This document shows, one piece after another, positions 5,999-13,734 of a stretch of 15,588 nt of DNA; the stretch's first letter is position 1; every line of letters starts with the position of its first letter. The notes beneath the pieces were generated by a model. That model made no database searches and was not told the DNA's origin. It was given only the letters and a program-made list of their open reading frames with translations. This DNA comes from Clostridia bacterium (GTDB lineage: Bacteria > Bacillota > Clostridia > Clostridiales > Clostridiaceae). The DNA lies in the NCBI GenBank assembly GCA_009930125.1, contig RZYZ01000023.1, positions 1-15,588 of the forward strand, in the 5' to 3' direction. A program made the position numbers and the translations under genes.

Positions 5999-6988
5999 AT
6001 GAAAAAAATTGTGATGCTTCTGATGCTTTGTTCTCTTTTCGTGGGTACGGCTTGTGGAAGTGATGTGGAATCGGTGAAGAAGACCAATGAGGATGCTCCG
6101 GCAAGAAGTGAAACGGAATCGGAGGCGGAAGAGGAAGAGCTGGAGCAGGAGGAGATTCTCTATGGGATAGGGGACCGAATCGTTTTTGAGGACAAGTATG
6201 CGCTGACCATTGTGGGTGTAACGGAAACGAAGGACCGAAATGAGTTCTCGGAAAAAGAAGTGCAGCAGGTACTGATCATTGAGTATCTCTATGAGAATCT
6301 GACCAGTGAGGAGGAAATCTATATTTCAGAGATGGAGTTCAAGCTGGTGGATGAAGGTGGCAACATGATGGATACCTATCCCGTGGAAGCTGTCCATACA
6401 CCGGAATATACACCAAAAGGTGCCAAGACACTGGCTTCCTTTGCAGTGGGTGCAGAAGCAGCCAGCGAAAGTATTGACGTTCATTATTATGATAATTTCT
6501 TCTCTTCTGAGGCGGATGCGAGATTTCTTCTGAGTGTGGGAGAAGCGCTTACGGTGGATCTTCTTGGAGAAGCTCCATCCTATGCGCATACCTTCCGTAT
6601 GGGCGATATCATAGAAGTATCCACATCAGATGGAGAATATACCCTCACAATTGAAAGTGTCAGAAAAACCGATGAAAGAAATGAATATGAGAAGCGAATG
6701 CCGGAAGCGGTCTATGAGATCACTTATTCCTATTCCAACATCAGCATGGACAGCCCGCTTTATATTGATGAGTACGCCTTCATCCTGATCGATGGGCATG
6801 GAAATACGGGCTACTCCTATCCGGTGTTTTCGGATATCTACCCCCAGGAAACGGTGAAAGGTGCAAGAAGTCGCGCTGTGATCTATCTGGCTGCCCATAA
6901 GGACAGTGACCGCATCATTCTCTGCTACAAGGACAATATGTTTAATGACATGTCGGATTTTTATATAGAACTGGATGGAATCCAGTGA
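5999..6988 (+). CDS. Lipoprotein with two tandem DUF4352-like (Ig-like) domains
   Basis: A 329-residue predicted surface lipoprotein. MKKIVMLLMLCSLFVGTAC is a signal peptide with Cys19 as lipidation site (the -3 residue is Gly, a slightly unusual lipobox). An acidic Glu-rich linker follows (22-52). Two homologous beta-rich domains follow at about 53-190 and 195-327. Each begins with a GxGDxI-like strand, then an LTI.(G/S)V strand followed by RNE, then an aromatic-rich strand (IIEYLYENL / EITYSYSN), then a FxL(V/I)DxxGN turn and a YPV, and ends with a (V/L)xYxDNxF segment. This resembles telokin-like DUF4352 domains. I chose ATG 5999 because GAGGAGG (5986-5992) is 6 nt upstream and the signal peptide starts there; the frame opens at 5960. 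Its role is unknown. The next gene begins 17 nt downstream, so they share an operon. Confidence 0.8.
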   Translation: MKKIVMLLMLCSLFVGTACGSDVESVKKTNEDAPARSETESEAEEEELEQEEILYGIGDRIVFEDKYALTIVGVTETKDRNEFSEKEVQQVLIIEYLYENLTSEEEIYISEMEFKLVDEGGNMMDTYPVEAVHTPEYTPKGAKTLASFAVGAEAASESIDVHYYDNFFSSEADARFLLSVGEALTVDLLGEAPSYAHTFRMGDIIEVSTSDGEYTLTIESVRKTDERNEYEKRMPEAVYEITYSYSNISMDSPLYIDEYAFILIDGHGNTGYSYPVFSDIYPQETVKGARSRAVIYLAAHKDSDRIILCYKDNMFNDMSDFYIELDGIQ

Positions 6989-7005
6989 ATGAGGGAGGAC
7001 TGAAA

Positions 7006-7599
7006 ATGAAAAAGACGGCAATATTTCTTGTGATCAGCATGCTGATCATGACCATGGCAGGGTGTGCCGGCAAGAATGAGAATCAGGAAAGTCTGGACGC
7101 TGGGAAAAAGCAGAGCGAAGAGCAGCAGGAAGAAGTCAGTGTGGACAAGAATCTTCTCAGCGTTGAAATTATACTACCCTCGGATCTTGCAGGGGATCTC
7201 AGCGGTTTTGACAAGGAGACCTATCTTTCCGAGAATCCCGGCATGAAAGATGCAGAGGTTCTTGCGGATGGATCGCTGAAGCTGACCATGAGTCGTGCAA
7301 AGCACGAGGAGCTCATGGAGGAGATGAGGGAAAGCGTCGATGAAGCACTTAATACACTGATGACCGACGAGGAGACCTCCTACATCAAAGATGTGAGAAG
7401 ATCCGATGACTACAGAAAAGTGGATGTGATGGTGGACCGGGAAGAGTATGAGAATGCCTTTGATCTGTCCGCGCTGACCATCATGATGTCCGTAGCCATG
7501 TACCAGGTCTTTGAAGGGAATGAGTTTGAACTGATGCTTCGCTATCTGGATGAATCGACGGAAGAAGTCCTTGATGAAATGAAACTGCCGGAAGAGTAG
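7006..7599 (+). CDS. Lipoprotein of unknown function
   Basis: A 197-residue predicted lipoprotein. Residues 1-20 form a signal peptide ending in MAGC, with Cys20 lipidated, followed by a Glu/Gln/Lys-rich linker to about residue 46. The body (about 47-197) is acidic and soluble, with mixed strands and helices. It includes a helical segment around LTMSRAKHEELMEEMRESVD and a later hydrophobic stretch LSALTIMMSVAMYQVFEG, which looks like a buried helix rather than a membrane span. It has no cysteine after the lipid site and no CxxCH, so it is not an electron carrier. GAGGGAGG (6991-6998) lies 7 nt before ATG 7006; the frame is open from 6985, overlapping the previous stop. I do not recognise the family. 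It is transcribed with the preceding lipoprotein gene. Confidence 0.7.
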   Translation: MKKTAIFLVISMLIMTMAGCAGKNENQESLDAGKKQSEEQQEEVSVDKNLLSVEIILPSDLAGDLSGFDKETYLSENPGMKDAEVLADGSLKLTMSRAKHEELMEEMRESVDEALNTLMTDEETSYIKDVRRSDDYRKVDVMVDREEYENAFDLSALTIMMSVAMYQVFEGNEFELMLRYLDESTEEVLDEMKLPEE

Positions 7600-7657
7600 A
7601 ATAATTACGCATGAATGCATGAAGAGAAGATAAACAGTGAATATCAAAAGTACTCCA

Positions 7658-7687
7658 TTGGATAAAAATAAAATATTGAGTTAGAAT
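7658..7687 (+). promoter_or_regulatory. Probable promoter of the third lipoprotein gene
   Basis: TTGGAT (7658-7663) and TAGAAT (7682-7687) are 18 nt apart in an AT-rich 124-nt gap, ending 36 nt before ATG 7724. No terminator hairpin is visible after the preceding gene, so readthrough is also possible. Confidence 0.45.
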
Positions 7688-7723
7688 ATAAAAGAATAAG
7701 AAAATCTGAGAACGGAGGCATAC

Positions 7724-8698
7724 ATGAGAAAAGCACTATTGACTATTACCATAATCATGATCATGATTTTAGCCGGATGCAGCAATGATGAACCGGAAAT
7801 TCAGCAGACGCAGGAGAATCCTGTGAAAGATAAACCCACCATTATTCTGAAAGAAGAGGAGCCAGAACCGGAACCGGTCATCTATGGCCTGGGGGAGCGT
7901 GCTGTGGTCAGAGAGGATTTTGCGGTGACCATCCTGTCTGTGGAAGACACAGAGTATAAAATACCATGGAGACCAGAACAGAAAAATATTGTTGTGGAAG
8001 TGCTTTTTGAAAATCTGTCCATGGATGAAAATCATGAGGTCTTCCATTATGAAACGGGCCTGGTCACTGGGTTCAATCTCAGTGTCCACAATGCAGATCC
8101 ATACCCACCAGCAGTTCTGGATGAAGCCTACGGGCATGTATTTACCCCAGCTGGGACCAAGAGTGTTCACAAACTTGTATTTGAAGCACCGGAGCATCCC
8201 AGCGAAGTGAGATTACGATTCAGTGATTATTTAAATGAAAATCTGCAGTTCAATGTGGAAAAGGGAAAACGTGTGGAAGCAGATCTGACCGGTTCTCTTC
8301 CAGAGCCGGAAAAAGTCTATGGAAAAGGAGAGCCCATGGTCATCACGAAGGCTGCCAAGGACTATTTGCTTACCGTTCAGGCTGTAAGAAGACTGGAACC
8401 GGAAAGCTCCGAATCGGGTAAAGAGATGGTTTCAGAATATGAAGTGGAGCTGTTATTCTTGAATATGGATATCCGAAGAGTCATGAATAGGAATTTTCAG
8501 CTGACATTCATAGATGATCAGGGAAATACTTCCTACACCAATGTATATAGTTATCCTGAAGAGACTGACGAAGGAGTAAAGATTTCGATGTTCTTTACAG
8601 CAAACGCAGAGAGCGATAAGGTGATGCTTCATTATACGGATTCTCTTCTCGACAGGGATGAGGCATTCTATATTCTGATTGATGACATTGAAGAATAA
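7724..8698 (+). CDS. Lipoprotein with two tandem DUF4352-like (Ig-like) domains, paralogue of the gene at 5999
   Basis: A 324-residue predicted lipoprotein with a canonical lipobox LAGC (Cys19) and an acidic Pro/Glu linker (EEEPEPEP) to about residue 51. Two homologous domains follow at about 52-190 and 197-322, each opening with VYG.GE-type residues (VIYGLGERAVV / KVYGKGEPMVI). They match the 5999-6988 protein in order: a signal peptide, an acidic linker, the YGxG motif, a FENL or LFLN strand, a TPxGTKS or equivalent turn, and an FIDDQGNTSY turn ending in ILIDDI. The two genes look like an ancient duplication of a protein that was itself internally duplicated. GGAGG (7714-7718) is 5 nt before ATG 7724. 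The function is unknown; such domains in other Gram-positives are usually extracellular binding or scaffold modules. Confidence 0.8.
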   Translation: MRKALLTITIIMIMILAGCSNDEPEIQQTQENPVKDKPTIILKEEEPEPEPVIYGLGERAVVREDFAVTILSVEDTEYKIPWRPEQKNIVVEVLFENLSMDENHEVFHYETGLVTGFNLSVHNADPYPPAVLDEAYGHVFTPAGTKSVHKLVFEAPEHPSEVRLRFSDYLNENLQFNVEKGKRVEADLTGSLPEPEKVYGKGEPMVITKAAKDYLLTVQAVRRLEPESSESGKEMVSEYEVELLFLNMDIRRVMNRNFQLTFIDDQGNTSYTNVYSYPEETDEGVKISMFFTANAESDKVMLHYTDSLLDRDEAFYILIDDIEE

Positions 8699-8779
8699 GT
8701 CGTAACGAGAAATGATCAGACTGTGAGACAGAGCAGGGATTGTGTACTTAATAATGAAGGTTGGTTAGAAAATCAAGGA

Positions 8780-8824
8780 TTCAAAAACAGATGGAACCCA
8801 TGAATGGGACCATCTGTTTTTGAA
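8780..8824. terminator. Bidirectional terminator between the lipoprotein cluster and nrfA
   Basis: TTCAAAAACAGATGG (8780-8794) pairs perfectly with CCATCTGTTTTTGAA (8810-8824), 15 bp, and CCCAT/ATGGG can pair inside the loop. T runs lie within both arms, so it works in either direction. It separates nrfA from the lipoprotein genes. Confidence 0.75.
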
Positions 8825-8862
8825 TTGTGCCTCACTTGAAGATAATATTTTTCGTGCATATA

Positions 8863-8871
8863 TGTTATAAT
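8863..8871 (+). promoter_or_regulatory. Extended -10 promoter of nrfA
   Basis: TGTTATAAT is a perfect extended -10 (TGnTATAAT). No good -35 lies 17 nt upstream. Transcription would start near 8878, about 47 nt before the nrfA ATG. I found no clear FNR/CRP palindrome (TTGAT-N4-ATCAA) or Fur-like box beside it. Confidence 0.6.
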
Positions 8872-8924
8872 AATATCGTAGACTGAATATTAAGATAAAA
8901 AGCAAACAGTAAGGAGGGAAGGAT

Positions 8925-10097
8925 ATGAAGAAGATGCTACTGCTGCTTGCGGCCATCACTATAGCCATTCTGTCGACGGCTTGTTCCGGAAGTAAGGAAG
9001 ACATTATTTCAGCCAGTGAATGGGAAGAGGAACATCCTGAAATCTATGCAAGTTATCTGGAAAACAGCGAGATGGAGGAAACCACCTATGGCGGCTCTGT
9101 TCCCATCGACTATCTGGAGAAGTACCCTTATCTCAAGGTGCTGTATGAGGGAAACAGTTTCAGTGTGGAATATCTCAGAGCAAGAGGACATACTTATGCA
9201 CTGGAAGACATCATTCATACAGAAAGAAGCAAACCCGGAGCGAGCTGCTTATCCTGTAAGACCAGCGGATTTCTGGAACTTGTAGAGGAACACGGCGAGG
9301 AAGCCCATGCCATGGTGTTTGAAGATGTGGACAAGAGCGAGATGGAAACCATCAGCTGCTATGACTGTCATAAGAACGAACCAGGTGTCATCACCATCAC
9401 AAGAGAACACCTAAACACTGCACTGGAGGGCATCGACGGAGAGTTCAAGGACGGAGATCTGGTCTGTGCACAGTGTCATGTGGAGTATTATCTTCATCCC
9501 GAAACCAAGGAGGTCATCATGCCATCGGTAAATGGCCTGACGCCTGCGGAAATGATGGCCTATTATGATGAGGCGGACTATTCCGACTGGGTGCATCCAA
9601 GTTCAGGTGCAGAGCTGTTGAAAGTGCAGCATCCGGAATGGGAAACCTATCAGGGAAGCATCCATAACAATATGGGCGTCACCTGTATCGCCTGTCATAT
9701 GCCGGACATGGAGGGAGCAGACGGGGAAAAGCTTCCAGCCCATCAGTGGACAAGTCCATTAAAGACCATAGAAGCGTCCTGTCTTGGTTGTCATCAGGAC
9801 TATACCGCGGAAAGTCTTACAAAAAGAGTGGAAGATCTTCAGGGCGCTGTGGAAGAAAAGATGAATGAAACGGCACTGCTCATTGTGGATCTCATTGATG
9901 CACTGAAGACTGCAGAAAGCGATGGAATCACAGAAGACAAGATTGTGGAAGCAAGACAACTGCATAGAGAAGCACAATGGTACTGGGATTTCGTATTCGT
10001 CGAGAACAGTGAAGGATTCCACAACAATGCCAAATCCCATGAGCTGCTGGATCTGTCCAGAAGTCTCACGGAAGAAGCATTATCCATCCTGTACTGA
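8925..10097 (+). CDS. nrfA: Ammonia-forming pentahaem cytochrome c nitrite reductase, putative lipoprotein form
   Basis: This enzyme reduces nitrite to ammonium with six electrons at the outer face of the membrane. Five haem sites are present: CLSCK (108-112, lysine-ligated catalytic haem), CYDCH (145-149), CAQCH (181-185), CIACH (254-258) and CLGCH (286-290). Compared with the Wolinella enzyme, the active-site and calcium ligands appear conserved: Glu187-Tyr188 in CHVEYY, Lys233, Gln235 and His236 in KVQHPE, and an Arg in RARGHTYA (85 or 87). HQWTSPL (273-279) supplies a haem histidine. Residues 1-20 end in LSTAC, so Cys20 is a likely lipid anchor. At 390 residues it is shorter than typical NrfA (about 440-520). 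AAGGAGGG lies 6 nt before the ATG. No nrfH is adjacent. ResB and CcsA follow after a terminator. Confidence 0.93.
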   Translation: MKKMLLLLAAITIAILSTACSGSKEDIISASEWEEEHPEIYASYLENSEMEETTYGGSVPIDYLEKYPYLKVLYEGNSFSVEYLRARGHTYALEDIIHTERSKPGASCLSCKTSGFLELVEEHGEEAHAMVFEDVDKSEMETISCYDCHKNEPGVITITREHLNTALEGIDGEFKDGDLVCAQCHVEYYLHPETKEVIMPSVNGLTPAEMMAYYDEADYSDWVHPSSGAELLKVQHPEWETYQGSIHNNMGVTCIACHMPDMEGADGEKLPAHQWTSPLKTIEASCLGCHQDYTAESLTKRVEDLQGAVEEKMNETALLIVDLIDALKTAESDGITEDKIVEARQLHREAQWYWDFVFVENSEGFHNNAKSHELLDLSRSLTEEALSILY

Positions 10098-10129
10098 TTT
10101 GGAACAGACATCAGAATAAGAAAAAGATG

Positions 10130-10158
10130 AATAAGACTCCTTCGTCGGGAGTCTTATT
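10130..10158 (+). terminator. Intrinsic terminator or attenuator between nrfA and resB
   Basis: AATAAGACTCC (10130-10140) pairs perfectly with GGAGTCTTATT (10148-10158) around a 7-nt loop, followed by TT. It lies 33 nt after the nrfA stop. The resB ribosome binding site begins 8 nt later, so resB and ccsA depend on readthrough or an unseen promoter. This would give much more nrfA than maturation-factor mRNA. Confidence 0.75.
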
Positions 10159-10175
10159 TTATAGCTGGAGGTACT

Positions 10176-11486
10176 ATGAGAGATAAGGGAAAGGGAAAAC
10201 AGAAAGGGCGCATACTGAGGTTTTTATCATCCATGAAATTCGGAATGATTCTGCTTGCACTGCTCGCACTATATTCTACACTGGGTACGCTTCTTCCCCA
10301 GGGAAATCTCCCCGGATTCTACGAGGAGAATTACAGTGAGACCATAGTCAGATTCATTGAGGTCTTTCAGCTTGATGATGTCTATCATTCCATCTATTTC
10401 ATCGTGCTTACGATACTTTTATCCGTGAATCTTTTTTTCTGCAGCATCAGAAGACTGCCTTCCGCCATAAGGCAGTTCGGAAGATCGGAGAAGTTTCAAC
10501 CGGACTTTCTGAAGAAAAAAACCATGGAAATGAAGACTGTGCCGGCAAAGGAACCTGCGATGCTTCTGGCGAAGATGGGATTCAAAAAAACTGAGCAGAT
10601 GATTTTTGAAGAGAAGAAAATCTGGTATGGCGCAAGACGTAGAGCAGGCTATTTCGGATCCTTTATGGTGCATCTGGGGCTTCTTATAGTCATTGTGGCT
10701 TTCGCAGCCGGAAAGATTCTGGGATATGAGACCTATGTGAGGGGCATTCCAGGAGATGAGCTTTTCATGGAAGACACGGAGTATCACCTGGATCTCAGGG
10801 ATTTTGACATACAGTACAGAAGTGATTACAGCATCCATCAGTACATCTCCACGGTGGATTACAAGAACAAGAATGGGGAGATTCTTGAAAGCGGAGAGAT
10901 CTCCGTGAATGATCCCATGCGGGTGAAAGGCTATAAGGTCTATCAGAGCGGTACTGGCTGGATGATGAACATCATCGTAAATAAGGATAATGAGGAGATC
11001 AGAAGAGAGCGCTTCTATCAGTCCGGGATTCTCTTTCTGGAAGAGGAGAATCTGGCCATCGAATTTCGGAATTTCTATCCTGATTTTCTGCTTTCGGATG
11101 GAAAAATCTACACCAGGACTCCGTTTCTCAACAATCCGAGATATCTGTTCACCCTCTATGAGAATGGAGAAAGTGTCTACATGAATGTGGCATCCATGGG
11201 TGAGACGGTGACTTATAAGGGCATCAGTTTTCAGGCTTTCGAGCCAAGACTTTACACGGTGCTTCAGGTGGTGAAGGACCCTGGTGCCATCTTCGCAGGT
11301 ATTGGCGGCGCTATGATGCTTCTGGGACTGCTTCTTACTTTCTATTATGTGCCTCAGCAGATCATTCTGGAGGAAGAGGAGAAGGAATGGGTGCTATATG
11401 GAGAGACACCGAAGAGCAGGGAGGCATTCAGACTGCATCTGGAGGAAAAACTGGAAGAGCATAAGACAGAGGGAGGGGAATCGTAA
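10176..11486 (+). CDS. resB: Cytochrome c biogenesis protein ResB (CcsB-type)
   Basis: A 436-residue membrane protein of System II cytochrome c maturation, which with CcsA moves haem across the membrane and joins it to CxxCH (or CxxCK) motifs. The layout fits ResB: three helices in the N-terminal part (about 20-41, 72-91 and 158-180), with His166 in MVHLGLL on the third, a large extracytoplasmic domain (about 185-365), and a last helix (372-391) that follows the conserved VKDPG motif. The charged C-terminal tail is cytoplasmic. TGGAGG (10166-10171) is 4 nt before the ATG. Its TAA overlaps the ccsA start (TAATG), so the two are translationally coupled. Its position beside nrfA suggests the five-haem reductase is its main client (inference). 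Confidence 0.92.
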   Translation: MRDKGKGKQKGRILRFLSSMKFGMILLALLALYSTLGTLLPQGNLPGFYEENYSETIVRFIEVFQLDDVYHSIYFIVLTILLSVNLFFCSIRRLPSAIRQFGRSEKFQPDFLKKKTMEMKTVPAKEPAMLLAKMGFKKTEQMIFEEKKIWYGARRRAGYFGSFMVHLGLLIVIVAFAAGKILGYETYVRGIPGDELFMEDTEYHLDLRDFDIQYRSDYSIHQYISTVDYKNKNGEILESGEISVNDPMRVKGYKVYQSGTGWMMNIIVNKDNEEIRRERFYQSGILFLEEENLAIEFRNFYPDFLLSDGKIYTRTPFLNNPRYLFTLYENGESVYMNVASMGETVTYKGISFQAFEPRLYTVLQVVKDPGAIFAGIGGAMMLLGLLLTFYYVPQQIILEEEEKEWVLYGETPKSREAFRLHLEEKLEEHKTEGGES

Positions 11487-12298
11487 TGGGACTGGAGAAC
11501 ATCTTTTTTTATATCGCCATCGGCATTTATGCCATATCCATGATCCTTTATCTTGTTTTTTTCATAGGAAGAAAGGAAAAACCGGGCATCATTGCCACCT
11601 ATATTCTGTACGGTGGATTCTTCGCTCATACGGCGGCCCTTGTCATTCGAGGTATTGAATCCGGCAGAGTGCCCCTGACCAACCAGTATGAGTTTGCCAC
11701 AAGCTTCGCCTGGGGCATTGTGCTTCTTTTCATCATCTTTGAATGGAAGTTCAGCTTCAAAGCCATGGGCACCTTCGTGATGCCGATCATTCTTCTTGTC
11801 ATCGGGTATGCGGCTATGCAGAGCAGAGACATCAGACCACTGATGCCGGCCCTTCAGAGCAACTGGCTGGTTTTTCATGTGGCTACCGCAGTCATCAGCT
11901 ATGGGGCATTCGGTGTAGCCTGCGGCGTCTCGGTCATGTATCTCGTAAGAAACAGGATGGGCGAGGACAGCTTCATTTCCAAGCATGTACCCGAGCTTAA
12001 GAAGCTTGATTTCATCAGCTACCGCGCTGTGGCTGCGGGATATTTCTTTCTGACCCTGGTCATGATCACAGGAGCCATCTGGGCAGAGCAGGCTTGGTCC
12101 AGATACTGGGCCTGGGACCCCAAGGAAACCTGGTCCTTTATCACCTGGATCATCTACTCCATCTATCTCCACCTTAGAATCACAAGAGGATGGAGAGGGA
12201 AAAAGGCTGCGCTTTTCGCCGTCATCGGATTCATCTGCGTACTGTTCACCTATATCGGAGTCAATACACTGCTTCCAAGCATACACAGTTATGCGTAG
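11486..12298 (+). CDS. ccsA: Cytochrome c biogenesis protein CcsA (ResC)
   Basis: A 270-residue membrane protein with about eight helices, the haem-handling partner of ResB. The WWD signature is clear at 196-231: it contains AWSRYWAWDPKETW, with conserved tryptophans and the WDPKE core. Histidines in the expected places are His48 (FFAHTAAL), His131 (WLVFHVATAV), His229 (YLHLR) and His267 (near the C-terminus), by analogy with CcsA/ResC. Length is close to the usual 270-320. The ATG is formed by TAATG overlap with the resB stop. No terminator is visible between its stop (12298) and the small gene that follows, which has its own promoter. Together with resB it forms a full System II complement, except for any thioredoxin partner such as ResA or CcdA, which is not in this window. 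Confidence 0.93.
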   Translation: MGLENIFFYIAIGIYAISMILYLVFFIGRKEKPGIIATYILYGGFFAHTAALVIRGIESGRVPLTNQYEFATSFAWGIVLLFIIFEWKFSFKAMGTFVMPIILLVIGYAAMQSRDIRPLMPALQSNWLVFHVATAVISYGAFGVACGVSVMYLVRNRMGEDSFISKHVPELKKLDFISYRAVAAGYFFLTLVMITGAIWAEQAWSRYWAWDPKETWSFITWIIYSIYLHLRITRGWRGKKAALFAVIGFICVLFTYIGVNTLLPSIHSYA

Positions 12299-12331
12299 AA
12301 AGGAAAAAGCGGAGTATACCTGGTCATAAGC

Positions 12332-12340
12332 TGTTATAAT
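12332..12340 (+). promoter_or_regulatory. Extended -10 promoter of the small membrane protein gene
   Basis: TGTTATAAT matches exactly the extended -10 before nrfA (8863-8871), also without a clear -35. It lies 37 nt before ATG 12378, so the start point should be near 12347. Confidence 0.5.
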
Positions 12341-12377
12341 GAAAATGATATAAGAAGCATAAAAAAGGGAGAATGTT

Positions 12378-12674
12378 ATGAGAGTTATTCTAGAACTACT
12401 GCGAATCCTATTGATTTTTTTCCTGTCCGGGGCTTTCTTTTCTACAAGGCTGAGTATTCTATATAAGTCCATGGGTGTTTCAGAATATATGTGGCTTGGT
12501 GCAGTGGCTGTACTCATCCTTTTATTTCTGATCTACAGAAACAGATGGCAGTTCAGCGGATGGTATAAAGGGGAGGGGAGAACGAAGTTGTCCCAGAAAA
12601 CAACGAAACTGTTGATTGCAATATCTGTATTGCTACTGATCCTTCCACCACTCATCCACTTTACCAGCTTATGA
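12378..12674 (+). CDS. Small three-helix membrane protein of unknown function
   Basis: A 98-residue protein with three predicted membrane helices at about 4-22, 36-54 and 77-95, connected by short basic loops (RNRWQF and KGEGRTKLSQKTTK). It has no Cys, so it cannot hold covalent haem. The GGGAG before ATG 12378 (6 nt) and an extended -10 promoter support expression. It is AT-rich, in a 79-nt gap after ccsA, and is followed by a bidirectional terminator about 110 nt later. I recognise no family. Its location on the same strand directly after resB-ccsA allows a role in membrane electron transfer, but its separate promoter makes that weak. Confidence 0.6.
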   Translation: MRVILELLRILLIFFLSGAFFSTRLSILYKSMGVSEYMWLGAVAVLILLFLIYRNRWQFSGWYKGEGRTKLSQKTTKLLIAISVLLLILPPLIHFTSL

Positions 12675-12781
12675 TGAGGATATATTTTCTGAAAGGTTAT
12701 TCCTTTCAAAGAAAAGTCGATGAAAGTTCTTGTGCTATTGTATTCTGAAAAACCATGATTAACGGATTACATATCTGTAAT

Positions 12782-12814
12782 AAAGGACTGACTTGAATAT
12801 CAAGCCAGTCCTTT
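12782..12814. terminator. Bidirectional terminator between the small membrane protein and the acetyltransferase
   Basis: AAAGGACTG (12782-12790) pairs with CAGTCCTTT (12806-12814), and CTTG/CAAG extends the stem after one A-C mismatch, with loop AATAT. It lies 14 nt after the acetyltransferase stop on the minus strand and 107 nt after the small membrane gene on the plus strand, so it can serve both. The 12675-12781 gap shows no gene. Confidence 0.7.
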
Positions 12815-12827
12815 ACACTGCAACGAA

Positions 12828-13664
12828 TTATTTCTGAAGTCTCTTGTGCACGAATTCGTGAAGACGATGCACTTTGAACCCGAAGTGCTCATAGAGAACC
12901 TGCGCGGGATTTCCTTTCACCACCCAAAGAGTGACTTCGTCAAAACCTCTATCAAGGAGTGCTTTTACGGTATGACTGAGAAGCAGTTTTCCATAACCTT
13001 TCCCCTGATTGTCCACAGCCACTGCAATCTTGTCGATTTCGTTCCCTTCTACCATGGCCACAGCAAGGATTTCATCTTCAGAGCGGAGCACAAAGATGTC
13101 TTCCGCTTTCTTTAAGAAGGAAAAGCGTTCCTCTTCGGATGGTGCACTTAAGCTGGACTGAAGGCCAACATGAAGCCTCATTCTGTGGAAGGATTCGCTG
13201 AGTATTTTCTGAACATAGGGATAATCACTGTCCACGTAAGGTGAAATGGAAGGGCTGCTGGGCATCTCTAGCGTGCCACTGAAAATCATATGGGTGGAGC
13301 GAAACCATGCCTCATACCCTCTTCTGCCGAGAAACACGCTTATGGAATCATCCACCATGTAGTCACAAACGACTTCCTGAATCCCTTTTTCGGCCATTTC
13401 CTTCTCCAGTGCGCGAAGAAGAAGAGATCCGATGCCCTGGTGTCTATAGGCGTGGTGCACATAGAAGGTCAGGCTGGTTTTCTCCGAGACACCGGTGTAG
13501 ACACCGACAGCCGCCATGCTGGCCTCTTTTCTGGCCACCATGGCGCAGGAAGGAAACTCTTTGAGACAACCCATGATGTCTTCACAGACAAATGCATCAT
13601 CGATGATGAGATTTTCTATGGCAGAGGCATAATCTTCATGATATTTTTCTAGTTTTACAGTCAT
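12828..13664 (-). CDS. Tandem GNAT-family N-acetyltransferase
   Basis: A 278-residue cytoplasmic protein with two GNAT domains that transfer acyl groups from acyl-CoA. The N-terminal half (about 3-130) carries YVHHAYRHQGIGSLLL, with RHQGIG (74-79) as the acyl-CoA pyrophosphate loop. The C-terminal half (about 140-276) carries the second loop NQGKGYGKLLL (219-229), then NPAQVLYEHFGF (252-263). Both halves keep the R/Q-x-x-G-x-G/A signature, so both may bind acyl-CoA. The substrate is unknown. The frame is open from 13685, but I chose ATG 13664, with GAGGGGAG just upstream. The methyltransferase-like gene ends 70 nt upstream (13735) on the same strand; I see no terminator between them, so they probably share a transcript. 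Confidence 0.85.
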   Translation of the reverse strand: MTVKLEKYHEDYASAIENLIIDDAFVCEDIMGCLKEFPSCAMVARKEASMAAVGVYTGVSEKTSLTFYVHHAYRHQGIGSLLLRALEKEMAEKGIQEVVCDYMVDDSISVFLGRRGYEAWFRSTHMIFSGTLEMPSSPSISPYVDSDYPYVQKILSESFHRMRLHVGLQSSLSAPSEEERFSFLKKAEDIFVLRSEDEILAVAMVEGNEIDKIAVAVDNQGKGYGKLLLSHTVKALLDRGFDEVTLWVVKGNPAQVLYEHFGFKVHRLHEFVHKRLQK

Positions 13665-13734
13665 TGAACTCCCCTCTAAGGTCATGTTTGTTTACGGAAT
13701 ATGTAGCATATTACAAAAACTGAAGAGCACTTCT

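Noticed and set aside
8780..8900. FNR/CRP-like operator upstream of nrfA
   Set aside because: I found no good TTGAT-N4-ATCAA palindrome; the striking dyad at 8780-8824 is a terminator.
11354..12517. A 387-codon open frame on the minus strand, antisense to the end of resB, all of ccsA and the start of the small membrane gene
   Set aside because: It lacks a ribosome binding site, its composition is unlike a folded protein (Ser-rich and low-complexity), and it mirrors well-supported ccsA and resB coding sequence.
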